Assembly (NCBI RefSeq): GCF_001423525.1
Contig: NZ_LMOI01000001.1
Coordinates: forward strand, 372,001-436,000
DNA from: Arthrobacter sp. Leaf137
Lineage (GTDB): Bacteria; Actinomycetota; Actinomycetes; Actinomycetales; Micrococcaceae
Length of the DNA: 64,000 bases
Reading direction: 5' to 3'
A model generated the notes under the pieces. That model was given only the letters and a program-made list of their open reading frames with translations, was not told the DNA's origin and ran no database searches. Positions within the stretch are counted from its first letter, which is position 1. Each line of letters starts with the position of its first letter. The position numbers were made by a program, and so were the translations under genes. Positions 8,111 through 17,125 of this stretch are shown one piece after another.

Positions 8111-11100
8111 ATGGGGAAAGTACGTCGCGTTTCAGCGCGCAAACGAAACCGCACCACCACCGGAGCAGGGCTGCGTGCCTTTGCCGCATCAGGGGCGCTG
8201 GCGCTGGTGGCGTCCATGGGCCTGCCTCCGCTGGCAGCCCAGGCCGTCCAGGCCCCGGTCGGCTCGGGGTTCACTGTCACCCCGGCCGACCTGTCCTACA
8301 TCCTCAAGCAGATCAAGATCGCCGAAGCGCACGTGGCGAACACGACGTCCGCCACAGGCCCGTGCGGGGCGCTGATCGGCACCGGACCCAACCAGCTGGC
8401 CAGCCCCCTGCTGTCCCACGGCCTGCGGACCGTGGACGGCAGCTGCAACAACCTGCAGCCGGGCCAGGACACCTACGGCGCCTCGGACCAGGTGTTCCCG
8501 CGGCTGGCACCCAAGTCCTTCGGACCCGCCGAGAGCGGCTCCTTCGGCGGGCCGCCGGTGGCCACAAGCTACACGCAGAAATCGGGGAGTGTCTTCGATT
8601 CCCGGCCCCGGACCATCAGCAACCTGATCGCGGACCAGACGTCCGCCAACCCGGCCGCGGTGGCTGCCGCCGGCTTCCCCGCGCGCTCCCAGGGCAACAC
8701 GGGCGTGGTGCCCTGCACCACTGATCCGAACCCTGAGGCCGTTCCCCCGGTCGCGGCGGCGCCCGAAGGCTGCGTCCCCTCGCACAACACGCTGGACATC
8801 CCCAACGTCACTACCGACGTCGGCCTGTCACCGCCCTACAACTCGCTCTTCACCTTGTTTGGCCAGTTCTTCGACCACGGCATCGACCAGACCGTCAAGG
8901 GCGGCGGAACCGTGTATGTGCCGCTCAAGGCCGACGATCCGCTCATCGCTGGGCCGGACCACGCCTTCGGCACAGCGGACGACCTCGATCCCCACCTGCG
9001 CTTCATGGTCCTCACCCGCGGGCAGAACCAGCCCGGCGAAGACGGCATCCCGGGCACCGCCGACGACGTCCAGGACGCGCTGAACACCAACTCGCCATGG
9101 GTGGACCAGAGCCAGACTTACGCCTCCCACTCCTCGCACCAGGTCTTCCTGCGCGAATACACGAACAACTCCGAGGGCCGTCCGGTATCCACCGGCGGCC
9201 TGCTGGGCGGCCCGGCGGGCACGGCGGCGGCCGGTGGCATGGCCTCCTGGGCCGACACCAAGAAGCAGGCCCGGGAGATGCTCGGCATCCAGCTCCTGGA
9301 CAAGGACGCCCTCAACGTTCCCCTGCTGGCGGCCGACGCCTACGGCAAGTTCATCCCGGGCCCCAAAGACGGGCTTCCGCAGTTCGTCACCCGGTCCGGG
9401 CTGGTGGAGGCGGACCGGTCCGCGAACGGCGGCAACGGAACGCTGGTGCCCCAGGATGTGCTGTACTTCAACACACCGTTCCTGACGGACATCGCCCACA
9501 ACGCAGATCCTTCGCCCCAGGACACCGACCATAACCCGGCAACACCGCCGGCCGCACCTGCCCCGGACGCGGACAACACGGCATCCGCAGACTTCGCGGC
9601 CCAGGCTCCCGGGACGTACGACGACGAGATGCTCAACGCGCACTTCATCGCCGGCGACGGACGGGTCAACGAGAACATCGGGCTCACGGCAATCCACCAG
9701 GTCTTCCACTCCGAGCACGACCGCCTGGTGGGGGACATCAAGAACGTCCTCACCGCGGACAAGTCCACCCGGGGTGCTGCTGCCCTCACCGAATGGCAGG
9801 CGACGGCGGGCGCTGGCGGCTGGAACGGCGAGCGCCTCTTCCAGGCCGCACGCTTCATCGCGGAAATGGAGTACCAGCACCTCGTCTTCGAGGAATTTGC
9901 CAGGAAGATCCAGCCGGCGCTGAACATCTTCGAACCCTTCGCGTTCTCCCAGACCGACGTCAATCCGGCCATCAACGCGGAGTTCGCCCACTCGGTCTAC
10001 CGTTTTGGGCACTCGATGCTCACCGAGACCATCTCGCGGCGCAACGAGGACAGCCCCGGACCCGACGGCGTCTGGGGCAACCAGGACGACGTGCCGGGTT
10101 CGCAGAATGACCTGCCGCTCCTGGGAGGATTCCTGAACCCGCCAGCCTACACCGACGGCGGCCCGGCGGGGCCGCTGACCTCCGAGGAAGCCGCGGGCAG
10201 CATCGTCATGGGGATGTCGGACCAGGTGGGCGCCGAACTTGATGAGTTCGTCACGGACACCCTGCGCAGCAAGCTGCTGGGCCTGCCGATGGACCTGGCT
10301 GCCATCAACCTTGCCCGCGGCCGGTCCGAGGGTATCCCTTCGCTGAACGTCTTCCGCCGGCAGCTCCACGGCGCCACCAACGACAGCCAGCTCAAGCCGT
10401 ACGCCAACTGGATCGATTTCGGGGAGAACATCAAGCACCCCGCGTCGCTGATCAACTTCATCGCCGCCTACGGCACCCACCCCTCCATCGTTTCCGCCAC
10501 CACCCTGGAGGCCAAGCGGAAAGCTGCCCGGCTGATTGTCAGCCCGGACGCCCTGGCCGGGGAGGTGGCGCCGGATGATGCCGTGGCGTTCATGAACAGC
10601 ACCGATGCGTGGGCCAACAACGGCACCGCATCGACCACCGGCCTGGACGGCATCGACCTCTGGATGGGCGGCCTCGCCGAACGGACCAACCTGTTCGGGG
10701 GCCTGCTGGGCAGCACCTTCAACTACGTCTTCGAAAGCCAGATGACGGATCTGCAGAACGGTGACCGGCTCTACTACCTGGCGCGCACCCCCGGGATGAA
10801 CCTGATGGCGCAGCTTGAAGGAAACTCCTTCGCGGAGCTGATCATGCGCAACACGAATGCGAAGGCCCTGAAGGCTGACGCGTTCGCCACCGCCGACTGC
10901 AAATTTGAGCTGAAGAACCTGGCGGGAACCGCCGAAGGGTTTGCCCACTCCGGCAACACCGTGGCGGACGATGCCGGAACCGAGTGCAGCGAAACCGCAC
11001 TGCTGCTCCGGATGCCGGACGGCACCATCAAATACCGGGCCTCGAACTCCGTGGACCCCGTGGGAATCAACGGCCAGGCCGTGTACAACGGCACGGACCG

Positions 11101-13315
11101 CGCCGACCGCGTCCACGGCGGCTTGGACAACGACACCTTCTGGGGCGGCCGGGGCAACGACGTCATTGAAGGCGGCGACGGCGCCGACACGGTCCTCGGC
11201 GGCGAGGACAACGACGTCGTCACCGATCTAGCCGGCGACGACATCCTCAAGGGCGGCCCGGGCAATGACGCGCTCGACGGCGGCCCGGGCCTGGATCTGA
11301 TGCTCGGCGGGGACGGCAAGGACTTCATCAACGGCGGGGCGAACTCGAACGAAACCTTCGCCGGCGAAGGCGACGACTTCGTGATCGCCGGCGAAGGCCT
11401 GGACGGCGTCTTCGGCGGCGGCGGGGACGACTGGGCCGAGGGCGGCGACAGCCCCGACCTGCTGATCGGCGACTCCAGCAACCTGTTCTTCCTCGACGAT
11501 TCCCAGAAGCCCGGCCACGACATCCTCATCGGCCAGGGCGGCGATGACGACTACGACATGGAAGGCGGCGACGACATCGGCCTGGCCGGGCCGGGCATCG
11601 AGAAGGTGGCCGGGGCGTCAGGCTTCGACTGGGAGATCGGCGCCTACGATCCCCAGCCCCAGGACGCCGACCTGAACCTCCCCATCGCACCGCTGGACAT
11701 CCTGCAGGTGGGCGTCCGGGACCGGTACAACGAGGTGGAGGCACTCTCCGGAGGTCCCTTCGCCGACACCCTTCGTGGCGACGACCTTACCCCCCGTACG
11801 GTGGGCGGCGGCGGTTTCATCGGCTGTGACGTCCTGGACCAGGCCGGGATCGACCGGATCCTGGGACTCGACCAGCTGATTCCTTCCCTGCCGACGCCGG
11901 TGGAGGACGTCATCAACGCTTCGGCCTCGAAGGAATGTCCTGTCCTCACCGGATCCCAGGTGTGGGGCGAGGGCAACATCCTCCTTGGCGGCGGCGGCGA
12001 CGACACCATCGAAGGCCGCGGCGGGAATGACATCATCGACGGCGACCGGTACCTCAGCGTCCGGCTCAGCGTCCGCACGGATCCCGCAGACCCGGACACC
12101 GAGGTGGGCAGCGCCACGTCCATGACGGCCCAGTTCCAGCGTGCCGCGGACGGCACGCTGACCGGTCCGACGCTCCAGCAGGCAGTCTTCGCCGGCAGCA
12201 TTGACCCGGCGGACGTCGTGGCGGTGCGGGAGATCCTCAACTCGGCCGAGGGCACCGACACCGCACTGTTCTCGGACCTCGAGTTCAACTACACCGTCAC
12301 CACCACCGGCGGCGACGGCACGCTTGGCTCCCCCGGCTCCGTCACCACCGTCCAGCACAACGGCGGCCGTGACGGCACGGACACCCTGCGTAACGTCGAA
12401 CTGCTCGTCTTCGGCAATGGGACCGGCACCGGGAACGGCAACGGCGGAAACGGCGCGGACGACGGCGTTACCGAACCGCCGGAGGACGAGCCCGTCGAAG
12501 GCGACGAGGGCGCAGGTGACGGCATCGGCGAGGTCGTCCCGGGCGACGGCGAGGTGGTGGTCGTCATCGATCCCGTTACCGACCCCGCGACGGATCCCGG
12601 CACTCCGCCTGTTGACCCCGCACTCGTGGACCCGGCACCGGTGGACCCGCCAGCCAACCCGGCACCCGCGGACCCGCCAGTCAACCCGGCACCGGCGGAC
12701 CCGCCAGCCAACCCGGCACCCGCGGACCCGCCAGCCAACCCGGCACCCGCGGATCCACCGGCCAACCCGGCACCCGCGGACCCGCCAGCCAACCCGGCAC
12801 CCGCGCCAGTCGGCGTGGCCGTCAGGACAGTTGATGCCACGGGCACCCAGGTGGGCGAGATCATCATGGCCGAGCCCGGCACGTCCCGGGTGGTGGTCCG
12901 GGGCCTGGAGAACGGGGAGGAGTACCGGTTCCAGGTAGCCCCCACCACAGGCGACAGCGAGCCGTCGTTCTCGGCACTGAGCGCACCGGTTGTCCCCGGC
13001 CCGGCCGCCGGACTCCGCAGCCAGGCCGGCGGCAGCGCCGTGGCACCGGTCCCCGCGGAGCCGGTGACCGAGCAGCAGCCAGCGGTCACCGGTACCCTGC
13101 CGCTCGGTGGCCTGGCCGCCGTCGCGCCCGTCCTCCTGACCGCCCTGGGGCACTATCTGTCCACCGGGGAAGGAGCCACAACCCTGGGCCTGGTCATCGG
13201 CGGATTGCTGGCAGCCGCAGCCTTGCTGGCATTCCGGTTCTACTCCGCCCGTTCCAAGGCCAGGACTGCAGGCAGCGGGACAGCCCGCGGCACGAAGGCC
13301 GGCGACAGGGCGTGA
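8111..13315 (+). CDS. Secreted animal-type haem peroxidase with RTX repeats
   Basis: Very large exported protein of 1734 residues. After an Arg-rich signal peptide (about 1-48) comes an animal-type (peroxidase-cyclooxygenase superfamily) haem peroxidase domain. Its distal His is H256 in GQFFDHG, the catalytic Arg and ester-linkage Glu are probably R518 and E521 in GDGRVNEN, EHDRL matches the family EHNRL motif, and the proximal His is H634 in YRFGHSM. RTX calcium-binding nonapeptides (GGxGxDxxx) fill about residues 1000-1125 and recur near 1293-1312. Six ADPPANPAP repeats, an Fn3-like segment and a C-terminal membrane helix (about 1692-1712) with a basic tail follow. RTX peroxidases are known in bacteria; the C-terminal anchor argues that this one stays at the surface. 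Confidence 0.93.
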   Translation: MGKVRRVSARKRNRTTTGAGLRAFAASGALALVASMGLPPLAAQAVQAPVGSGFTVTPADLSYILKQIKIAEAHVANTTSATGPCGALIGTGPNQLASPLLSHGLRTVDGSCNNLQPGQDTYGASDQVFPRLAPKSFGPAESGSFGGPPVATSYTQKSGSVFDSRPRTISNLIADQTSANPAAVAAAGFPARSQGNTGVVPCTTDPNPEAVPPVAAAPEGCVPSHNTLDIPNVTTDVGLSPPYNSLFTLFGQFFDHGIDQTVKGGGTVYVPLKADDPLIAGPDHAFGTADDLDPHLRFMVLTRGQNQPGEDGIPGTADDVQDALNTNSPWVDQSQTYASHSSHQVFLREYTNNSEGRPVSTGGLLGGPAGTAAAGGMASWADTKKQAREMLGIQLLDKDALNVPLLAADAYGKFIPGPKDGLPQFVTRSGLVEADRSANGGNGTLVPQDVLYFNTPFLTDIAHNADPSPQDTDHNPATPPAAPAPDADNTASADFAAQAPGTYDDEMLNAHFIAGDGRVNENIGLTAIHQVFHSEHDRLVGDIKNVLTADKSTRGAAALTEWQATAGAGGWNGERLFQAARFIAEMEYQHLVFEEFARKIQPALNIFEPFAFSQTDVNPAINAEFAHSVYRFGHSMLTETISRRNEDSPGPDGVWGNQDDVPGSQNDLPLLGGFLNPPAYTDGGPAGPLTSEEAAGSIVMGMSDQVGAELDEFVTDTLRSKLLGLPMDLAAINLARGRSEGIPSLNVFRRQLHGATNDSQLKPYANWIDFGENIKHPASLINFIAAYGTHPSIVSATTLEAKRKAARLIVSPDALAGEVAPDDAVAFMNSTDAWANNGTASTTGLDGIDLWMGGLAERTNLFGGLLGSTFNYVFESQMTDLQNGDRLYYLARTPGMNLMAQLEGNSFAELIMRNTNAKALKADAFATADCKFELKNLAGTAEGFAHSGNTVADDAGTECSETALLLRMPDGTIKYRASNSVDPVGINGQAVYNGTDRADRVHGGLDNDTFWGGRGNDVIEGGDGADTVLGGEDNDVVTDLAGDDILKGGPGNDALDGGPGLDLMLGGDGKDFINGGANSNETFAGEGDDFVIAGEGLDGVFGGGGDDWAEGGDSPDLLIGDSSNLFFLDDSQKPGHDILIGQGGDDDYDMEGGDDIGLAGPGIEKVAGASGFDWEIGAYDPQPQDADLNLPIAPLDILQVGVRDRYNEVEALSGGPFADTLRGDDLTPRTVGGGGFIGCDVLDQAGIDRILGLDQLIPSLPTPVEDVINASASKECPVLTGSQVWGEGNILLGGGGDDTIEGRGGNDIIDGDRYLSVRLSVRTDPADPDTEVGSATSMTAQFQRAADGTLTGPTLQQAVFAGSIDPADVVAVREILNSAEGTDTALFSDLEFNYTVTTTGGDGTLGSPGSVTTVQHNGGRDGTDTLRNVELLVFGNGTGTGNGNGGNGADDGVTEPPEDEPVEGDEGAGDGIGEVVPGDGEVVVVIDPVTDPATDPGTPPVDPALVDPAPVDPPANPAPADPPVNPAPADPPANPAPADPPANPAPADPPANPAPADPPANPAPAPVGVAVRTVDATGTQVGEIIMAEPGTSRVVVRGLENGEEYRFQVAPTTGDSEPSFSALSAPVVPGPAAGLRSQAGGSAVAPVPAEPVTEQQPAVTGTLPLGGLAAVAPVLLTALGHYLSTGEGATTLGLVIGGLLAAAALLAFRFYSARSKARTAGSGTARGTKAGDRA
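12641..12802 (+). repeat. 27-bp proline-rich tandem repeat, six copies
   Basis: Six units of nine residues ((A/V)DPP(A/V)NPAP) encode a stiff proline-rich spacer between the RTX part and the C-terminal anchor of the peroxidase. Near-identical nucleotide units suggest recent slippage expansion, so the copy number may vary between strains. Confidence 0.9.
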
Positions 13316-13323
13316 GCCGGACC

Positions 13324-14694
13324 TCAGGCCCCGGCCGTCTCCTCGGCCGGGGCCTGGGCGTAGGACGCCGACACCCGCCGGTATACGGGAGTGAGGAAGG
13401 CCAGCAGCGCGGCCACGATCATGACGATTCCGGCCACCAGGAACACCAGGGCGATGCCCCGGGACGTCCCTTCGCCCAGCAGCGGCGCCAGCTGTGCCGC
13501 CCCTTCACCCGACCGTGCGTACGGGATGATCCAGAACTGGGCGATCGGTGCGATCAGGAAGGCTGTGATGGGGGCCGCCGCGGATTCGAAGGCCATGGCG
13601 AACCCGAACACCCGGCCCTGCTTGTTGAGCGGAACAACCCGTTGGATCACGGTCTGCTCGGCGGCCTCGACGCAGGGCACCAGTGCCAGGTACAGCCAGA
13701 TTCCCACCACGTACAGCCAGGCCCATTCCCGGATAGTGAACAGGGCCCCGAGCGCACCCATGATGGCGACGGCGATCAGCAGGGTCCGCAGCGGATTGGC
13801 GCCGAGGCCGAACTTGCCGATCAGGGCACCACCCACAATGAATCCGGTGGAGCCCACGGCGAAGAACACGCCCCACAGCTCCACGGGGAACATCTCGAGC
13901 CCGTACGGGTCCATCAGGGCCATGTAGACGCCGCCGATGAAGTTGTTGAACGTGGAGAAGATGATCAGTGCGAACAATCCGGCAACGGCCAGCACGGCGG
14001 CGATGGAGCCGCGGAGGTCGAAGCCGCCCTGGGCGTCGCTGGCTGCCACATTGGTTTCCTCGGGCAGGCGCAGGGTCAGCAGGTGCAGGAAAGCCAGGGC
14101 GGTAAGGACCACGGCGATGGCGATGGTCCAGCCCATGCCCAGGAGTCCCACGGACAGCCCGGACAGTACCGACGTCACGATGAAGGCAAGTCCCTGGACC
14201 ATCCCCACCATCCCGTTGGCGTTGGCGCGCCGGTCCGGCTCGATGAGGATGGTGACGGTGGTGGACAGGGCCACGTTGCGCATGTTCTCCACCACCGCGC
14301 CCACCAGGATGATCAGCGTGAAGACCCAGAACCAGGGCTGCCCGAGGTCCAGCAGGCCGGCGCCGGGCGTCAGCAGGAACATCACGCCGGACAGCACGAA
14401 CATCACCAGGGTGAACGCGGCGGCGAACCGCATGATGGCCAGCTTCCGGTAGCGGTCCACGAAGGTGCCGAAGCTGATGCTGGAGAGGGCGATCAGCAGC
14501 ATGTAGGCGCCGCCCACCACGCCCGTGGCGATCACGTTGCGGGTTTCCAGATAGACCCAGAACGTGAGGGCAAACCAGAGGTAACTGGTGGTGATGTTGG
14601 CCAGTGCCGTGTTGATCAGGATGCCCGCGAAGGTGCGCGAACGCTCCGCAGGGGTTCGTAGGGACGTGTCGACTGCAGCTTCCTGCCCGGACAT
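13324..14694 (-). CDS. MFS transporter
   Basis: Integral membrane protein of 456 residues with about twelve hydrophobic segments and the loop FGTFVDRYRKL between helices 2 and 3, the usual position of the MFS motif A. It resembles drug-efflux or macrolide-efflux type MFS carriers, but the substrate cannot be read from sequence. It is transcribed towards the peroxidase gene, and its last codons are part of a long inverted repeat (13325-13356). Confidence 0.85.
   Translation of the reverse strand: MSGQEAAVDTSLRTPAERSRTFAGILINTALANITTSYLWFALTFWVYLETRNVIATGVVGGAYMLLIALSSISFGTFVDRYRKLAIMRFAAAFTLVMFVLSGVMFLLTPGAGLLDLGQPWFWVFTLIILVGAVVENMRNVALSTTVTILIEPDRRANANGMVGMVQGLAFIVTSVLSGLSVGLLGMGWTIAIAVVLTALAFLHLLTLRLPEETNVAASDAQGGFDLRGSIAAVLAVAGLFALIIFSTFNNFIGGVYMALMDPYGLEMFPVELWGVFFAVGSTGFIVGGALIGKFGLGANPLRTLLIAVAIMGALGALFTIREWAWLYVVGIWLYLALVPCVEAAEQTVIQRVVPLNKQGRVFGFAMAFESAAAPITAFLIAPIAQFWIIPYARSGEGAAQLAPLLGEGTSRGIALVFLVAGIVMIVAALLAFLTPVYRRVSASYAQAPAEETAGA
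13325..13356. terminator. Bidirectional terminator overlapping the MFS 3' end
   Basis: Perfect 12-bp arms AGGCCCCGGCCG (326-337) and CGGCCGGGGCCT (344-355), extended by one C-G pair, with a 6-nt loop. It lies between the convergent peroxidase and MFS genes and is inside the coding end of the MFS gene. Confidence 0.75.
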
Positions 14695-14786
14695 GGGTCC
14701 CAGTCTACTGAGAACCCGCTGCCGCGGACATGGCTGCCCCTCCCCTGCCTTTGCGGGGCTCCATTGCTCCAGGCACCGGCGCCCGG

Positions 14787-15977
14787 TCAGGCCGCCAGTT
14801 CGCCGCGGCGGAAGCGCAGCTCACGCAGGGCGCCGTTCAGTGGCGATCCGGAGAAGGGCAGCGCCTCCAGGTTGATTCCTTCAGCCGCCCCGAGGGCCAT
14901 CTGGTTCGCGGACTTCGCAGCGCGTACAGGGAGTCCGATGTCGGCTGCAAACTGCTCCCAGTGCCGGGCTTTGAGGTTCTTGACCCGGCCGCCGATGGTC
15001 AGGGCCAGCGTGTCGTCGCCGTACACCAGGGTGCAGGGAACGTCGTAGACGGGCGACACAGCCCACGCTCCGGTTTCCCCTTGGAGGACTGACATGTTTT
15101 TGGCATGCAGGTCGCCGTTGCCGGTCAGCCAGGCGAAGACGCATTGCAGGTACAGGTTCCGGACGGCAACAGCCCTGGCCTTGCACACGCCGGTCAGCGC
15201 CAGGATGGCGTCTTCGGCACTGACGGCATACTTGGACGACGGCGGCAGGTTGAGGACCTGGGCAGCATCCTCGAGTGCAAGGCGGGCCAGGCCATCCTTT
15301 CCGGTCCGGTCGAAACGCTCCACCAGCAGGCCCTGTAATCCGTTCCGGTCCGTGACAACGGTGCCCTTTGCCACGGGGATCCGCAGGGCCTTGGCCGCGG
15401 CAAGGTGTGCGGCCTCGTTGGCTACGAGGTGCCGGTGGCGGGGCGGGTCCAGCTTGAGCAGGTAGCGGCGGCCCGCGAGGGAAAGAGGGGTGGTCAGCAT
15501 CGATGCGCTGGCCTTGGCCTGGACCCCTGGGAGACCGTGCGGATCGACGGCGTCCGCGAGCGCGGCAAAGTCGAGTGCCTCCGGATGCGACGCTTCCGCC
15601 AGCGCCGGAGGTTCCACCGGGTCCTGGCCGGCGGCGACCACCTGGACGTCGCCCGGGGTGTCGGAACCAACCGCCAAGAGCAGGCTGAGTTCGTCCCCAA
15701 GGCTGGTTTTGATGGCGTCCTTGAGTACGGTCAGGCGGTGGCCTTCGGGCAGCAGGCCGGCGAAGAATGCGGGAACAGCGCCGCTCGGCGCTTCAACGGG
15801 TGCGTCCGTCAGCGGCAGTGAGTGGGATACGGCAGCCCCGCCCGCGGCCAGGTACGCGGGGGTGTAGGTGAAGACGATCCCGCCGTTGCCGCCGCGGTTC
15901 AGCTGTCCCGCAAGTACCCCGGCTTTGTAGACGTCCGCTTGGGCAATGAATTTGAGGCGCGCCAGGTCCTCAGTCAT
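14787..15977 (-). CDS. hipA: HipA-family serine/threonine kinase toxin
   Basis: Kinase toxin of the HipBA type, 396 residues, typical for the family. Visible landmarks are the N-terminal FFAGLLPEGH motif, the P-loop-like GVQAKAS (151-157), the catalytic loop GNGDLHAKN with D289, and the metal-binding YDVPC with D312. Family members phosphorylate aminoacyl-tRNA synthetases such as GltX and cause dormancy; the target here is not known. The start ATG overlaps the stop of hipB by 8 bp (ATGACTGA), so the antitoxin is translated first and coupled. Confidence 0.92.
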   Translation of the reverse strand: MTEDLARLKFIAQADVYKAGVLAGQLNRGGNGGIVFTYTPAYLAAGGAAVSHSLPLTDAPVEAPSGAVPAFFAGLLPEGHRLTVLKDAIKTSLGDELSLLLAVGSDTPGDVQVVAAGQDPVEPPALAEASHPEALDFAALADAVDPHGLPGVQAKASASMLTTPLSLAGRRYLLKLDPPRHRHLVANEAAHLAAAKALRIPVAKGTVVTDRNGLQGLLVERFDRTGKDGLARLALEDAAQVLNLPPSSKYAVSAEDAILALTGVCKARAVAVRNLYLQCVFAWLTGNGDLHAKNMSVLQGETGAWAVSPVYDVPCTLVYGDDTLALTIGGRVKNLKARHWEQFAADIGLPVRAAKSANQMALGAAEGINLEALPFSGSPLNGALRELRFRRGELAA

Positions 15978-16173
15978 CGGCGGTCCTGATGTGCAGCCCC
16001 ACCGCGTTGGCCGCTGCTACGACGGTGGTCAGGGACGGATTGCCCGACCCCGTTTCGATGGCGTGAATGGTGCGGGGTGAGGTTCCGATCAGGTCGGCCA
16101 GCGTGCCCTGCGTGATTCCCGCTTCTTTTCGGGCGCGCCGGATGCCGGCACCTATGGCTGCCACATCCTCCAC
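15970..16173 (-). CDS. hipB: HipB-family antitoxin, XRE/HTH regulator
   Basis: Short HTH protein of 67 residues. The GTG at 16173 has a strong GAAGGGG ribosome site 4 nt upstream. The helix-turn-helix spans about residues 9-55, with the recognition region GTLADLIGTSPRTIHAIE. Any longer version would read through the promoter boxes. It should neutralise HipA and repress the operon by binding the ATATTGC boxes upstream. Confidence 0.9.
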   Translation of the reverse strand: MEDVAAIGAGIRRARKEAGITQGTLADLIGTSPRTIHAIETGSGNPSLTTVVAAANAVGLHIRTADD

Positions 16174-16190
16174 ACTGGACCCCTTCGGAA

Positions 16191-16315
16191 ATATATTGCA
16201 GATCAATAATCCTGCCAGACAAATTCTGACTCGATAGCATGGATTCCGCAAGATATTGCAGATTTCTGCCTTCGCCGCCGCGGACGCACCTGGCCCAAGG
16301 TGCCATCGGCAATAT
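16191..16315. promoter_or_regulatory. hipBA promoter with repeated ATATTGC operator boxes
   Basis: The heptamer ATATTGC occurs at 16193-16199 and 16253-16259 (both continuing as ATATTGCAGAT) and inverted as GCAATAT at 16309-16315. The first box lies in an imperfect palindrome TATTG-N5-CAATA (16194-16208). The region lies between hipB and the divergent SDR gene and is AT-rich compared with its surroundings. It is the likely HipB operator and may also affect the SDR gene. Confidence 0.65.
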
Positions 16316-16356
16316 CCTTCCGATTCTCCACCACAGATCAGACATAGGATGCTGCC

Positions 16357-17103
16357 ATGAGGATTGCCGTTGCCGGTGGGACCGGGACCGTGGGACGCCA
16401 TGTGATGGACACCGCCAAGCAGCGCGGGCACGGGGTGGTGAGCCTGAGCCGCGCCGGCGGAGTGGATTTGGCAACCGGCCGCGGCCTGGATGAAGCCCTG
16501 GCCGGCATCGACACGGTAATCGACGTTGCCGGCATCAACAGCACGGCCACCAAGAAGGCCGTGGACTACTTCACGAACGCCTCGCAGAACCTGCTGGCCG
16601 CGGAAGAGAAAGCCGGAGTGAAGCACCACGTGGTGTTGTCGATCGCGGGGATCGACAACGCACGCTCCGGCCTCTACGCCGGGAAGCTGGTGCAGGAGGA
16701 CACCGTCCGGCATGGGGACGTGCCATGGACCATCCTTCGTTCCACCCAGTTCCACGAGTTCGTGCCGCTGGTGGTGCAGGTTGCCTCGGCAGGGCCGGTT
16801 GTCGTGGTCCCGAAGATGTTCACCGCGCCCGTGGCCGCCCGCGAGGTGGCCGAGGCTCTGGTGGACGCGGCTGAGGCCGGCCCGCGCGGGCGGCTCCCCG
16901 ATCTCGGCGGCCCGCGCACCGAGCAGCTCGCCGGCTTGGTGCGGAGCTACCTGCAAAAGTCCGGCCAGCGCAAAAAGGTGGTGGAGGCTCCTTTTCCCGG
17001 CCCCATGGGCAAGGCGATGCGCAGTGGTGCGCTGATCCCGATGGCGGGCGCCGCCGTCGGACGCCAGACGTTCCAGGAGTGGCTGGACGGGCTGCCCCGC
17101 TGA
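16357..17103 (+). CDS. NAD(P)-binding SDR-type oxidoreductase (NmrA-like)
   Basis: Atypical short-chain dehydrogenase of 248 residues. The N-terminus RIAVAGGTGTVGRHV holds the GGxGxxG dinucleotide-binding motif directly after the start. The sequence resembles the NmrA/TMR-like group, which lacks a clear YxxxK catalytic pair, so it may be a redox sensor or quinone reductase. It is divergent from hipBA and convergent with the GH26-like gene. Confidence 0.8.
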   Translation: MRIAVAGGTGTVGRHVMDTAKQRGHGVVSLSRAGGVDLATGRGLDEALAGIDTVIDVAGINSTATKKAVDYFTNASQNLLAAEEKAGVKHHVVLSIAGIDNARSGLYAGKLVQEDTVRHGDVPWTILRSTQFHEFVPLVVQVASAGPVVVVPKMFTAPVAAREVAEALVDAAEAGPRGRLPDLGGPRTEQLAGLVRSYLQKSGQRKKVVEAPFPGPMGKAMRSGALIPMAGAAVGRQTFQEWLDGLPR

Positions 17104-17125
17104 CAGCGCACCTGCCCAGGCCCGG

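Noticed and set aside
8828..11116. 762-residue minus-strand reading frame within the peroxidase gene
   Set aside because: It is antisense to a well-supported peroxidase domain and has no recognisable motif.
12641..12802. Regular 27-bp repeats as a possible CRISPR array
   Set aside because: There are no spacers; the units are contiguous, in frame and encode a proline-rich stalk.
13312..14661. 449-residue plus-strand reading frame opposite the MFS gene
   Set aside because: The His/Gln/Gly-rich composition is an antisense shadow of a GC-rich membrane-protein gene; the minus-strand MFS reading has clear helices.
16174..16956. Long N-terminal extension of the hipB reading frame to 328 residues
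   Set aside because: It is antisense to the SDR gene and crosses the promoter boxes; the GTG at 16173 has a strong ribosome site and gives normal HipB size.
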